DNA of 64,000 bases from Bacteroidota bacterium (GCA_025363015.1 JANYEQ010000035.1:25579-89578), one strand, 5' to 3'; positions 32,437 to 42,116 are shown, numbered from the stretch's first letter. Made by a program: numbers and translations. The notes: generated by a model not told the origin, from the sequence alone.

Positions 32437-34512
32437 TTACTTTTTATAACTACCAATGCCTTTGGCCAACCAATCTGCAAAAATGGCTTCATCTAACTCG
32501 GTACCTTTAGTGCCATTGCTTATGGTTTTTTCAGCAGCATCTATTATCACATATTGTGGTTGCGAACTACTGTTGTATTTTGTAGTTTGCATATAGCCCC
32601 ATTTTTCACCATAGGTTTCAAGAGTACGTTGTTTGCCAAACCAAAACACTTCTTTTTGTTCGGCTTTAGGTAAATCTACTTTACTATCCACATATAACGA
32701 AACAATAACCACATCGTTTTTTAAATATTTTAAAACAGTGGGTTTGCTCCAAATATTATTTTCCATTAAACGGCAATTAACGCAAGCATTGCCTGTAAAA
32801 TCAACAAACAAAGGCTTATTTACAAGTTTAGAATATTTTAACGCATTATCATAATCGTCTTTAAACAGCATTAATCCCTCGGGGCCAACAACGCGTAAGG
32901 CTTCTAACTTACCTTCTTCAGTATTTGAATTAGAGGCAGTAGTTGTTCCTTCAGTACCATGCCCACCAAAGCCACTTGGCGATTCAGAATAATGGTGAGG
33001 AGGAGGAAACGAGGCTATTAAACGTAAAGGTGCGCCCCAAAGCCCTGGTATTAAATAAATAGTAAAGCTTAACGATATAGTGGCAAATAAAATTCTACCC
33101 ACCGATAAATGCGATGGTGGATCATCGTGCGAGGTGCGAAATGTACCTAATAAATATAACGAGAGCATGGCAAAAATACCAATCCATAAAGCAATAAATA
33201 CCTCACGTTTTATAAAGCCCCAATTATTAACATTATCGGCATTGGCTAAAAATTTAATAGCTAAAGCTAATTCAATAAACGCTATTACTACTTTAAAAGT
33301 AGTCATCCATCCACCCGATTTTGGTAGGTTTTTTAACCAGGATGGGAAAAATGCAAACAACATAAATGGTAGGGCAATACCTGTACCAAAGCCTGTAAAA
33401 CCTACAATAGGGCATAAATAACCTTCGCCCTTTGCCACTGCCGTGATTAAACCTCCCATAAAGCCAGCGGTACACGAAAAGCTAACCACCACTAAGGTTG
33501 CCGCCATAAAAAATAATCCCATAATGCCCCCTTTATCAGCTTTGGCATCTAATTTATTAGCAAATGCACTTGGTAAAGTAATTTCAAACAAACCAAAAAA
33601 CGATAAAGCAAAAACAACAAATAGTAAAAAGAAAAAGATATTTAAACCTGTATTAGTGGCAATATTACTAAGCGCAGTGGGGCCAAATATAACGGTAATA
33701 CCCATGGTTAAAATATCAAAAATTAAAATAATAAATAAACCATACAGCACAGCATTTCTTATGCCTTTGGCCCTGCTGCCGCTTTGTTTTAAAAAGAAAG
33801 AAACCGTTAACGGAATTAAACTGTAAATACACGGCATTAATACTGCACCAAAACCAGCAATTAATCCTATTAGTAAAGTATCCCAGGGGTTACACTCACT
33901 TTTAGTTTCGGTAGGTGTTACATTTGATTCTGAAACCTGTGCTTGATTTACATTTTTACTCGTATCAACAGTCATGTTAGTGTTTGGTAAATTAGCAACG
34001 CTACTGGTATCTAGTGTTAAACTTTCAGTAGCTGCGGTACCAATATTAGTTGCGCAGGTATTAGAGCCTTGTAAATCAAATTGAAATTTATCGGGCGGCG
34101 GAAACACACATACCCCTTTACTACAGGTTTGAAACTCGTATTTACCCGTAATTTTAATGGCGCCTCCACTTAATAATTTTATACGTTGGGTAAAACTGCC
34201 TGTATGCTCGTGATAAATAGTAGTTAACTCTAAATCTTTATCAAAATCGGTTTTAGTTTTACTTTCTTTAACGGCGCCTATCAATTCGTAATCTTTACTT
34301 TTGGTAAATTTAAATACAGTGGGGTTGGGTGCGCCATCGCCTTCGGTTTTTTTAAGCGAGTATAAATGCCAGCCTTCTTTTACGGTAGCTTTAAAAATTA
34401 AATCATATTCACAATCAGATACTTTTTTAGTTTCAAATTGCCAAGTAACAGGCGTTTCTTGTGCTGATAGTTTTAAAACAAAAAGCAAAATTAGGAGGAA
34501 TAATTTTTTCAT
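32437..34512 (-). CDS. dsbD: DsbD-type protein-disulfide reductase
   Basis: Carries reducing power across the inner membrane to periplasmic thiol proteins. The start at 34512 (MKKLFLLILLFVLKLSAQ, a signal peptide) is chosen; the track adds 29 upstream residues. Order: N-terminal periplasmic beta domain (about 20-170), a Ser/Thr/Asn linker, eight membrane helices with the reactive cysteines in GAVLMPCIYSLIPLTV and VSFSCTAGFMGG, a periplasmic loop, and a C-terminal thioredoxin domain with LFVDFTGNACVNCRLMEN. All three redox modules are present. The upstream gene (36.1 kb side) is divergent, so it is transcribed alone or with DUF3078. Confidence 0.92.
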   Translation of the reverse strand: MKKLFLLILLFVLKLSAQETPVTWQFETKKVSDCEYDLIFKATVKEGWHLYSLKKTEGDGAPNPTVFKFTKSKDYELIGAVKESKTKTDFDKDLELTTIYHEHTGSFTQRIKLLSGGAIKITGKYEFQTCSKGVCVFPPPDKFQFDLQGSNTCATNIGTAATESLTLDTSSVANLPNTNMTVDTSKNVNQAQVSESNVTPTETKSECNPWDTLLIGLIAGFGAVLMPCIYSLIPLTVSFFLKQSGSRAKGIRNAVLYGLFIILIFDILTMGITVIFGPTALSNIATNTGLNIFFFLLFVVFALSFFGLFEITLPSAFANKLDAKADKGGIMGLFFMAATLVVVSFSCTAGFMGGLITAVAKGEGYLCPIVGFTGFGTGIALPFMLFAFFPSWLKNLPKSGGWMTTFKVVIAFIELALAIKFLANADNVNNWGFIKREVFIALWIGIFAMLSLYLLGTFRTSHDDPPSHLSVGRILFATISLSFTIYLIPGLWGAPLRLIASFPPPHHYSESPSGFGGHGTEGTTTASNSNTEEGKLEALRVVGPEGLMLFKDDYDNALKYSKLVNKPLFVDFTGNACVNCRLMENNIWSKPTVLKYLKNDVVIVSLYVDSKVDLPKAEQKEVFWFGKQRTLETYGEKWGYMQTTKYNSSSQPQYVIIDAAEKTISNGTKGTELDEAIFADWLAKGIGSYKK

Positions 34513-34683
34513 ATCTATTAATTTAATTTTAAAGGCGTTAGTATTAATTGCTAAAAATAATAATTCATTTATAATAAAATTGTAAAACAACTGACACAAT
34601 TACTAAACTTATGTTAAATAGTGTTGATTTACTGCTTAAATAGGGTATTAAATTATAATTCGTAATTTTAAAATTTAATTTTT

Positions 34684-36159
34684 ATGGAACATTACGACCT
34701 TATTGTAATTGGTGGTGGCCCAAGTGGATATGCTGGGGCTATGCGTGCTATTGATTTTGGAAAAAAAGTACTGTTAATTGAAAAAAATAAAATTGGTGGT
34801 GCAGGAATTTACAATGGTGTTTTAACATCTAAAACCCTTTGGGAGCAAGCCTTAAAAGCACAATCTATTAGAGACTTAATACCCAATTATACACCCTCTT
34901 TCGATTCTATTTCTAAAATTGTAAACGAAGCTGTTTTTGAACGCAAAACACAAGCCACCGTACATTTACAGTTACTTCAAAAGCAGAACAATCGCTTACT
35001 TTTTTACGAAAAAGGTACTGCCACTTTAAAAGATAAACATACCGTAGATATTAAAAAAGATGACGGTACCCAAAAAACAGTTAGTGCTAAATTTATATTA
35101 ATAGCCACCGGTAGTAGGCCACGCATACCCGCTAACATTACCGTAGATGAAAAAATAATTGTAACCAGCGATGGTATTAAAAACTTTACCCAATTTCCAA
35201 AAAGCATGGTAGTATTAGGTGCTGGGGTTATTGGTTGCGAGTTTGCCACTATTTTTTCGGGCTTTGGCACTACTAAAGTGAGTTTAATTGATAAAGCCGA
35301 TCGTATTTTACCCTTTGAAGACGAAGATGTAGCCAATGTTATTAAACATAATTTAGAAACAAACAATGCCCATGTGCATTCAGGTGCTTCGCTTAAACGC
35401 ATGGAGATTATTAATAATAAAGTAGAATACGAACTAGATTATAAAAATGGCACCTCACAAACCTTTACTGTTGATAAAGCCTTAATTTCTATAGGGCGTG
35501 TAGCAAATGTTGAAAATATTGGTTTACAAAATGCCGACGTTAAACTTAACGAACGCGGTTGTATTTGGGACGATGATACACAAACTAACATTAGTAATAT
35601 ATATGTTGCGGGAGACGTAACTACCGAGGTAGCGCTTGTAAACGTGGGCGAGCGCGAAGCCCGCCATGCTGTAGTGCGAATGTTTGGCCCTACTATTAAA
35701 CCTTTATCGTATAAAAACATTAGTACCATTATGTTTTTAAACCCCGAGGTAGCCGCCGTAGGTATGAGCGAGCAAGAGTGTGTAGCCAAAGGCATTGCAC
35801 ACAAAGTAGTAAAGTTAGATTTTACAACAAATGCCCGTGCCATTGCTATGCGTAAAACACAAGGTTTTTTTAAAATTATTGTTACCAACGATAATGGTAT
35901 GCGCATTTTAGGTATGCGTGTGGTAGGCGAACATGCCAGTAGTGCCATACAAGCCGTTGCCTATTTAATTTACACCAACCAAGGCATAAAAGAGTTGGCC
36001 GATATGATGCATCCACACCCCAGTATTATTGAGGGTGTACAAGAATGTTTACGCATGTTGTTGGGTAAATCTATATACAAACCTTATATTTTTAAAGATA
36101 GATTAAAATGCTATGTATGTGAAAATGGTGTATGCACAGCTATTGAAAGTTTAGTTTAA
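34684..36159 (+). CDS. Lpd-like FAD/NAD oxidoreductase lacking the redox disulfide
   Basis: Class I pyridine nucleotide-disulfide oxidoreductase fold: FAD motif IVIGGGPSGYAGAMRA (7-22), NAD motif VVLGAGVIGCEFATIFSG, the GDVTTEVALVNVGEREARHA FAD block and the dimer domain with HPHPSIIEGVQE holding the His-Glu pair. Where dihydrolipoamide dehydrogenase has GGTCLNVGC, this protein has IGGAGIYNGVLTSK (37-50), so both redox cysteines are missing. Instead the C terminus adds CYVCENGVC. It cannot act as a normal Lpd; a flavin oxidoreductase or transhydrogenase role is possible, and the tail cysteines may bind metal or act in thiol exchange. Confidence 0.88.
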   Translation: MEHYDLIVIGGGPSGYAGAMRAIDFGKKVLLIEKNKIGGAGIYNGVLTSKTLWEQALKAQSIRDLIPNYTPSFDSISKIVNEAVFERKTQATVHLQLLQKQNNRLLFYEKGTATLKDKHTVDIKKDDGTQKTVSAKFILIATGSRPRIPANITVDEKIIVTSDGIKNFTQFPKSMVVLGAGVIGCEFATIFSGFGTTKVSLIDKADRILPFEDEDVANVIKHNLETNNAHVHSGASLKRMEIINNKVEYELDYKNGTSQTFTVDKALISIGRVANVENIGLQNADVKLNERGCIWDDDTQTNISNIYVAGDVTTEVALVNVGEREARHAVVRMFGPTIKPLSYKNISTIMFLNPEVAAVGMSEQECVAKGIAHKVVKLDFTTNARAIAMRKTQGFFKIIVTNDNGMRILGMRVVGEHASSAIQAVAYLIYTNQGIKELADMMHPHPSIIEGVQECLRMLLGKSIYKPYIFKDRLKCYVCENGVCTAIESLV

Positions 36160-36249
36160 CACTTAATAAATGTAACATATTTTGTAAATTTTTATTATAA
36201 ATGCTAAGTAAAAAGTTGTAATTTTATTAAAATTTTTTAAGTAATTTTT

Positions 36250-38094
36250 ATGTGTGGAATTGTAGGATATATTGGTAACCGCGAGGCTTACCCTATTTTA
36301 ATTAAAGGTTTACAACGTTTAGAATACCGTGGCTATGATAGCGCCGGCGTTGCAATGCTTGATAAAAAAGGCAATTTAAATGTATATAAACGCAAAGGTA
36401 AAGTTAGCGATTTGTTAGAGTATGTAAAGGATGCAGATACCACTGGCAACATTGGTATAGGGCATACGCGTTGGGCTACCCACGGCGAACCCAACGATGT
36501 TAATTCGCACCCACACTATTCGCAAAGCAAAAATTTGGTAATGATACATAATGGCATTATCGAAAATTATTCCTCTATTAAAGCGGGATTAACAAAACGC
36601 GGACACACATTTTTATCGCAAACTGATACCGAAGTTTTAATACATTTAATAGAAGAAGTACAACTACACGAAAAATGTAAATTAAGTGTAGCTGTGCAAA
36701 CGGCCCTAAAACAAGTAATTGGGGCTTATGCCATTGTGGTATTAGATAAAAATGACCCTAATGTTTTAGTAGCCGCTAAAAAAGGTAGCCCTATGGTTAT
36801 TGGCATTGGCGAAGATGATTTTTTTATTGCCAGCGATGCCTCTCCCATTATTGAATACACAAAAAATGTAGTGTATTTAGAAGATGAACAAGTAGCATCG
36901 TTACGCCGTGGCGAAGAATTAAAAATTCGCAATTTAAAAGATAAAGAAATTACACCATTTATTCAAGAGTTAACCTTAGAACTTGAATCGATTGAAAAGG
37001 GAGGTTACCCACACTTTATGCTAAAAGAAATATACGAACAACCTCGTTCGGTATTAGATAGTATGCGTGGGCGTTTAAATGCAAGTGCTGGCGAAATTAA
37101 ATTAGGTGGGGTGGACGAACATAAAAAGAAATTTGAAAAAGCAAAACGTATTATTTTTGTAGCCTGTGGTACCAGTTGGCACGCCTGTTTAGTGGGCGAA
37201 TATATTTTTGAAGAATTAGCACGAGTACCTGTAGAGGTTGAATACGCATCGGAATTTAGATACCGTAATCCTATCATTTACCAAGATGATATTGTAATTG
37301 CTATTTCGCAAAGTGGTGAAACGGCCGATACTTTAGCGGCTATTGAATTAGCAAAATCAAAAGGAGCTACTGTTTTAGGGATTTGTAATGTAGTAGGTTC
37401 TTCCATTGCCCGTGCAACCCATGGTGGTAGTTACACACACGCTGGCCCCGAAATTGGCGTAGCTTCTACCAAAGCATTTACAGCACAAGTAACAGTACTT
37501 ACCTTAATGGCATTAGAAATGGCAAAGGCACGTGGTACTTTATCCGAAAGTCGTTTTCGCCAATTTTTATATGAAGTAGAAGCCTTGCCTACAAAAATAG
37601 AAGAGGTTTTAAAATTAAATAGCAAATTAAAAGAAATTGCATTTCAATACAAAGATACGAGCAATGCCTTGTACCTAGGGCGTGGCGTATCGTTTCCGGT
37701 TGCTTTAGAGGGCGCTTTAAAATTAAAAGAAATCAGTTACATACATGCCGAAGGTTATCCAGCAGCAGAAATGAAACACGGCCCCATTGCTTTAATTGAC
37801 GAAGAAATGCCCGTATTTGTAATTGCTACTAAAGGTGCTAATTACGAAAAAGTAGTCAGTAACATACAAGAAGTAAAAGCACGTAAAGGCAAAATTATTG
37901 CGGTGGTTACTTCTGGTGATAAAGAAGTAAAACAAGTAGCCGATTATGTTATTGAAATACCTGAAACGGACGAATTATTAGTACCCATACTATCTGTAAT
38001 ACCTTGGCAGTTACTATCGTATCACATTGCTGTAATGCGTGGTTGTAATGTAGATCAGCCACGTAACCTAGCAAAAAGTGTAACGGTTGAGTAA
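36250..38094 (+). CDS. glmS: Glutamine-fructose-6-phosphate aminotransferase (isomerizing)
   Basis: Makes glucosamine-6-phosphate from fructose-6-phosphate and glutamine, the first step to UDP-GlcNAc. Cys2 after Met1 is the nucleophile (MCGIVGYIGN). The glutaminase domain covers about 1-240 (GHTRWATHGEPNDVNSHPH), and two SIS sugar-isomerase domains follow (CGTSWHACLVGEY, ISQSGETADTLAA, LGRGVSFPVALEGALKLKEISY), ending with the conserved DQPRNLAKSVTVE. Length 614 is standard. No glmS ribozyme is visible in the 90-nt upstream gap. Confidence 0.98.
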   Translation: MCGIVGYIGNREAYPILIKGLQRLEYRGYDSAGVAMLDKKGNLNVYKRKGKVSDLLEYVKDADTTGNIGIGHTRWATHGEPNDVNSHPHYSQSKNLVMIHNGIIENYSSIKAGLTKRGHTFLSQTDTEVLIHLIEEVQLHEKCKLSVAVQTALKQVIGAYAIVVLDKNDPNVLVAAKKGSPMVIGIGEDDFFIASDASPIIEYTKNVVYLEDEQVASLRRGEELKIRNLKDKEITPFIQELTLELESIEKGGYPHFMLKEIYEQPRSVLDSMRGRLNASAGEIKLGGVDEHKKKFEKAKRIIFVACGTSWHACLVGEYIFEELARVPVEVEYASEFRYRNPIIYQDDIVIAISQSGETADTLAAIELAKSKGATVLGICNVVGSSIARATHGGSYTHAGPEIGVASTKAFTAQVTVLTLMALEMAKARGTLSESRFRQFLYEVEALPTKIEEVLKLNSKLKEIAFQYKDTSNALYLGRGVSFPVALEGALKLKEISYIHAEGYPAAEMKHGPIALIDEEMPVFVIATKGANYEKVVSNIQEVKARKGKIIAVVTSGDKEVKQVADYVIEIPETDELLVPILSVIPWQLLSYHIAVMRGCNVDQPRNLAKSVTVE

Positions 38095-38111
38095 AGTTTA
38101 TTAAGAGAATT

Positions 38112-38141
38112 AAAAAAAGTTGGTAAATACACTACCAACTG
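38112..38141 (-). terminator. Terminator overlapping the LRR gene stop codon
   Basis: On the minus strand AGTTGGT pairs with ACCAACT (9-nt loop) followed by seven T residues. The TAG stop lies at the start of the loop, so the last codons are part of the stem. Confidence 0.7.
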
Positions 38142-38734
38142 CACCTACAGGGCGGACTAAAATAAATAACTGTTTTTGGAAGTAAAGCTTGTATGTTATC
38201 TTGATTAAGTTGTGGAATAAGAATATTACGCAAATCCATTGATTTTAGTAGCGTTAAGTTTTTTAACGATTCGGGGAAATAACTTAAGTTATTGCTCCAC
38301 AAATCGGCATATTCTAATTTTGTAAGTTTGCCAAAAGAGTAGGGCAGTTTATAAATTTCGTTTTGATTAAGGTTTAAGTATTTTAAATTTTCTAAATCAC
38401 CAAAACTAGCAGGTAAAGTTTCAATACCTGTTCGACTAATGATTAAAAATTGTAAATTTTTAAATAAATTAATAGAATCGGGTAACTCTTTAAAGGAATT
38501 TTTACTTAAATCTAAATACTGTAAGTTTTTAAATTGGTAAATTTCTTTTGGAAACTGTTTAATTTTTTTTTTACGAAGCGTTAGTTTTATAACATCGTTA
38601 GGGTTTTTAAGAGCTTCTGCTAAGTCAGTATATTCATTATAAGTTGCCAATGTTAAAGAATCTAATAAAGGTACTTGCGCTAAAAAATAGCTACTAAAAA
38701 ATAAAAACAACAGTATTATTTTATAATTTTTCAT
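38132..38734 (-). CDS. Secreted leucine-rich repeat protein
   Basis: Signal peptide (MKNYKIILLFLFFSSYFLAQ) followed by about five to six 23-residue leucine-rich repeats of the LxxLxLSxNxFxxLPxSI type (LQYLDLSKNSFKELPDSI, LKYLNLNQNEIYKLPYSF), covering about residues 65-180. LRR surfaces bind proteins; the partner is unknown. The start overlaps ribF by 14 nt, so it is the last gene of a four-gene minus-strand run (hydroxyacyl-CoA dehydrogenase, 142-residue protein, ribF, LRR). The stop lies in a terminator stem. Confidence 0.88.
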   Translation of the reverse strand: MKNYKIILLFLFFSSYFLAQVPLLDSLTLATYNEYTDLAEALKNPNDVIKLTLRKKKIKQFPKEIYQFKNLQYLDLSKNSFKELPDSINLFKNLQFLIISRTGIETLPASFGDLENLKYLNLNQNEIYKLPYSFGKLTKLEYADLWSNNLSYFPESLKNLTLLKSMDLRNILIPQLNQDNIQALLPKTVIYFSPPCRCSW

Positions 38735-39662
38735 TTTTAATAATGGCTAAGCAGGTTTGTTTATCTAAATGCAATTGTGCAATTAATTCAGTTAAGGTAT
38801 TAAATTTTTGTTCATCTCTAATACGTTTAACAAATTTTATTTTTATGGGTTTAGTATAAATATCGGCATTAAAATTAAAAATATTAACTTCTAATTTTAA
38901 ATTTAAAGTACTGGTTACGGTTGGGTTTGTGCCAATGTTCATCATCCCAAAGTAATTTTGACCCTGTACTGTGGCTTGTACTAAATATACTCCATTTTTA
39001 GGTATTAGTTTGTCATCATCGGTTATTTTTAAATTAGCAGTAGGGTAGCCAATGGTTTGGCCTAGTTGTTTACCTTTAATAACCTGTGCATTTATAAAAA
39101 AATAATGCCCCAAATAATCGTATGCTAATTGCATATTGCCTTCGTCAACGGCGTGGCGTATTTTACTGCTACTAATGTTTACGGCATCAATGTCTTTAGC
39201 GCTAATTTCTTCAACCGTAAAATTATATTTTGTAGCAAATTGTTTTAAGGTTTCAATTGTACCCTCTCTGTTTTTACCAAATTTATGGTCGTAACCAATT
39301 ACTAAATGTTTAACATTAAGTTGTTTTACTAAAATAGTTTTAATGTATTCTTCGGCATCTAATTGTGAAAAAGCAATATCAAACGGATAAACTACAGAAA
39401 CATCAACCTTATGTTGTTTAAGTAATTCTAATTTCTCATCCACCAAAGTAATTAATTTTAAATCGGTTTGGTGCGGAAATAAAATTTTACGTGGATGTGG
39501 TGCAAAGGTTAATACAACGGTGCTTAAGCCTAAGTTTTGTTTTAAAAGTTGTAACTTATTTATTATTTTTTGATGGCCTAAATGTACTCCATCAAAGGTA
39601 CCAATGGTAACAATGCTTGGTTTTTCAATTCTAAAGTTTTTTGTATGTTGTATGGTAAGCAT
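38721..39662 (-). CDS. ribF: Bifunctional riboflavin kinase / FAD synthetase
   Basis: Converts riboflavin to FMN and then FAD. The N-terminal nucleotidyltransferase domain has GTFDGVHLGHQKI (22-34) and the ISSSKIRHAVDEGN block; the C-terminal flavokinase domain has GYPTANLKI (Thr for substrate binding) and GVYLVQATV, with IGTNPTV. Length 313 is typical. Flavins made here feed the ETF and Lpd-like proteins of this window. It follows the 142-residue protein by 17 nt and overlaps the LRR gene. Confidence 0.96.
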   Translation of the reverse strand: MLTIQHTKNFRIEKPSIVTIGTFDGVHLGHQKIINKLQLLKQNLGLSTVVLTFAPHPRKILFPHQTDLKLITLVDEKLELLKQHKVDVSVVYPFDIAFSQLDAEEYIKTILVKQLNVKHLVIGYDHKFGKNREGTIETLKQFATKYNFTVEEISAKDIDAVNISSSKIRHAVDEGNMQLAYDYLGHYFFINAQVIKGKQLGQTIGYPTANLKITDDDKLIPKNGVYLVQATVQGQNYFGMMNIGTNPTVTSTLNLKLEVNIFNFNADIYTKPIKIKFVKRIRDEQKFNTLTELIAQLHLDKQTCLAIIKNEKL

Positions 39663-39679
39663 TATTTTATGCTTTAGTA

Positions 39680-40108
39680 TTATAAAGTAGTAACCAAAGC
39701 AAAATTGCCATCTATTTTAAATTTCCAACCCTGTGTAAATATTTTTGGTAAAAAGCGGCGATACAAAAGCATACGGGCATTTTCTTTACTATCATCTTCA
39801 TCATCGCGCCCAACAGCATTAAATTCGTAAATGTTTACTTTTGGGTGTTCTATCATGTAATTTTTTACAATTTCAACAATGGTATTCATTACTTGATATA
39901 CTTCGCCACGGTTGGTAGCTACATATTCTTCGCCTTCAAACTCATCGTTTACTACGCCAAATACAATATTGGCATGCAAAATATTATCTTGCAATCGCCC
40001 AAACCTTACTTCATAACGCAAACCACTGCTGGTATTAAAGTAATACACCCCAGCACTTGGTATGTTGGGATATTCGATAGATAAAATATTTTTATAGGAT
40101 GTATCCAA
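39680..40108 (-). CDS. Conserved-looking small cytoplasmic protein, unknown function
   Basis: A 142-residue protein without signal peptide or membrane segment. Its mix of beta strands and one helix (RYEVRFGRLQDNILHANIVFGV, EVYQVMNTIVEIVKNYMIEH) and the block NIYEFNAVGRDDEDDSKENARMLLYRRFLP look like the small Bacteroidota family of unknown function sometimes found on phage or toxin-related loci, but I cannot name it. It sits between hydroxyacyl-CoA dehydrogenase (5-nt gap) and ribF (17-nt gap), so it is co-transcribed with them. No function is proposed. Confidence 0.7.
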   Translation of the reverse strand: MDTSYKNILSIEYPNIPSAGVYYFNTSSGLRYEVRFGRLQDNILHANIVFGVVNDEFEGEEYVATNRGEVYQVMNTIVEIVKNYMIEHPKVNIYEFNAVGRDDEDDSKENARMLLYRRFLPKIFTQGWKFKIDGNFALVTTL

Positions 40109-40113
40109 AAAAA

Positions 40114-41019
40114 TTACACTAATTCACTTTGTTTTTTAAATCTCTCTGCTAAAATTAAATCTTTACCGCCAAGGCTGTAATCGTAAAAACCTTTGCCTGT
40201 TTTAGCACCCAAATGCCCAGCGGCTACCATATTAACTAATAAGGGGCAAGGAGCATATTTTGGATTACCAAAACCATCTTGCAATACTCTTAAAATATTT
40301 AAACACACATCTAAACCAATAAAATCGGCTAATTGTAAGGGGCCCATAGGGTGTGCCATTCCTAATTTCATTACAGTATCAATTTCTTCAACGCCTGCTA
40401 CACCTTCGTATAAGGTAATAATGGCTTCGTTAATCATTGGCATTAAAATTTTATTTGCCACAAAGCCGGGGTAATCGTTTACTTCAACGGGTATTTTATT
40501 TAATTTTTTAGAAGTTTCCATTATTAAATTACACACCTCGTTGCTGGTAGAGTAGCCTCTAATAACTTCAATTAGTTTCATAACGGGCACAGGGTTCATA
40601 AAGTGCATACCAATTACTTTATCGGCGCGCTTTGTTATGGCAGCAATTTGAGTTATTGAAATAGAAGATGTATTACTAGCTAAAATGGTGTGCGATGGGC
40701 AAATTTCATCTAACTGTTTAAATATTTTAAGTTTAATATCAACATTTTCGCTTGCGGCTTCTACCACTAAATCGGCTACAGACGTGGCTTTAGTAATGTC
40801 GGTAAAGGTGCTAATATTTTTTAAGGTAGTTTGTTTTACATCTTCGGTAATACTGCCTTTTTGTACTTGTCTATCTAAATTTTTGGTAATGGTAGCTATT
40901 GCTTTTTGTAAGGCTGTTTCGCTAATATCAACTAAACTAACGGTAAAGCCAAATTGTGCAAAGGTGTGTGCAATGCCGTTACCCATGGTGCCACTGCCTA
41001 TAACTGTAATGTTTTTCAT
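40114..41019 (-). CDS. hbd: 3-hydroxyacyl-CoA (3-hydroxybutyryl-CoA) dehydrogenase
   Basis: NAD-dependent oxidation of 3-hydroxyacyl-CoA to 3-oxoacyl-CoA. The N-terminal Rossmann loop is VIGSGTMGNGIAHTFAQFG, the catalytic region is ASNTSSISITQIA with GMHFMNPVPVMKLIEVIRG (catalytic His-Glu), and the C-terminal dimer domain shows VNDYPGFVANKILMPMINEAI and GMAHPMGPLQLADFIGLD. Length 301 fits the stand-alone short form, as in butanoyl-CoA metabolism or PaaH in phenylacetate degradation. It heads the four-gene run ending in the LRR gene. Confidence 0.94.
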   Translation of the reverse strand: MKNITVIGSGTMGNGIAHTFAQFGFTVSLVDISETALQKAIATITKNLDRQVQKGSITEDVKQTTLKNISTFTDITKATSVADLVVEAASENVDIKLKIFKQLDEICPSHTILASNTSSISITQIAAITKRADKVIGMHFMNPVPVMKLIEVIRGYSTSNEVCNLIMETSKKLNKIPVEVNDYPGFVANKILMPMINEAIITLYEGVAGVEEIDTVMKLGMAHPMGPLQLADFIGLDVCLNILRVLQDGFGNPKYAPCPLLVNMVAAGHLGAKTGKGFYDYSLGGKDLILAERFKKQSELV

Positions 41020-41190
41020 TGTAAATTAAATGTTAATTGTGGCTTAAAAGTAGGCTTTTATTTATTAAAAAAACTAAAAAATGTTTTTAACAATTTAATG
41101 CTTAAATGTGTTAATTAAATATTTGTGTAGTTCATTAATTTTTGCTTACTTGCGCTTTAAATTCAGTCTTTAAACAGCCTTATTTTGTCG

Positions 41191-42099
41191 ATGAAAATAA
41201 TAAAAACTATGTCAAACAACTATTTAATAGCATTTGCTGTTGCTTCCAGCATACTAACTTCATGTGGTAATAAAACCGAAGAAAAAAAAGAAGAAATTGT
41301 TGATGTTGCAGATACAATTAAAACTACTCAATTTAATATTAGTGGTGAGCTATTTAGCGTCCCATCGCCTATACAAACGGCTTTATTAATTCAAAAAAGT
41401 GGTGTTACGTATGATAAAAGTGTGTTAAACGCTTCTAACAAAGTAAATACTTTTAGCACGGATTATGCCCGCTCATTAAATTTAGGTATTTATGGTGCTG
41501 ATTTAGGTTACGTATCATTATACAACCAAACGCAAGATGCTATTGGCTATTTAGGTTCGGTAAAACAATTGGCCGATAAATTAGGTATTAGCGCAGCTTT
41601 TGATGCTGCTACAATGGAGCGCATACAAAAAAATATGACTAACAAAGATAGTATGATGGTATTAGTGGGTATTGCTTACCGCAGTAGCGATGCGTATTTA
41701 AAAAGCAACCAACGTAGTGATGTAAGTAGCTTAATTTTAACGGGTGGTTGGATTGAGAGTTTATATTTTAGTACTATGGCTTACAAAAGCAAACCTAATA
41801 ACGATATTAAATACCGTATAGCAGAGCAAAAACAAACCTTAACAAGCTTAGTTAAAATATTAGGAAGTAATTCAAATGCCGAAGTTATTGAATTAACAAA
41901 ACAATTAGTGGATTTAGCTAAAGTATACGAAGGCATACAGTTTAAATATACCTTTGTAGAACCTACAACAGATACCACTAAGCACCTTACTTATATAAAT
42001 AGCACTACTGAGGTTATAGTTACTGCTGAGCAAATCACTCAAATTAGCGAAAAAATAAAAGAAATTAGAAACAAAATAACTAACAACACACAATCTTAA
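41191..42099 (+). CDS. Putative lipoprotein, unknown function
   Basis: Start taken at ATG 41191 (MKIIKTMSNNYLIAFAVASSILTSC), giving a lipoprotein signal with Cys at residue 25; the track begins two codons upstream at a TTG. The mature part starts with a Glu/Lys-rich linker (GNKTEEKKEEIVD) and is otherwise helical (LGIYGADLGYVSLYNQTQDAIGYLGSVKQLADKLGI). I recognise no family. It is followed 17 nt later by another secreted protein, probably the same transcript, closed by a terminator. Confidence 0.72.
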   Translation: MKIIKTMSNNYLIAFAVASSILTSCGNKTEEKKEEIVDVADTIKTTQFNISGELFSVPSPIQTALLIQKSGVTYDKSVLNASNKVNTFSTDYARSLNLGIYGADLGYVSLYNQTQDAIGYLGSVKQLADKLGISAAFDAATMERIQKNMTNKDSMMVLVGIAYRSSDAYLKSNQRSDVSSLILTGGWIESLYFSTMAYKSKPNNDIKYRIAEQKQTLTSLVKILGSNSNAEVIELTKQLVDLAKVYEGIQFKYTFVEPTTDTTKHLTYINSTTEVIVTAEQITQISEKIKEIRNKITNNTQS

Positions 42100-42116
42100 T
42101 ACACAATAATATTAAT

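Noticed and set aside
33080-33826. Long antisense ORFs opposite dsbD (113 and 127 codons)
   Set aside because: They are mirror frames of a membrane-protein gene with strong codon bias; hydrophobic stretches reflect the sense strand.
35004-35948. Antisense ORFs of 132 and 169 codons opposite the Lpd-like gene
   Set aside because: Shadows of a clearly coding sense frame; no start context or family.
36160-36249. glmS ribozyme or other riboswitch before glmS
   Set aside because: The 90-nt gap is AT-rich without a ribozyme core, and the glmS ribozyme is a Firmicutes feature.
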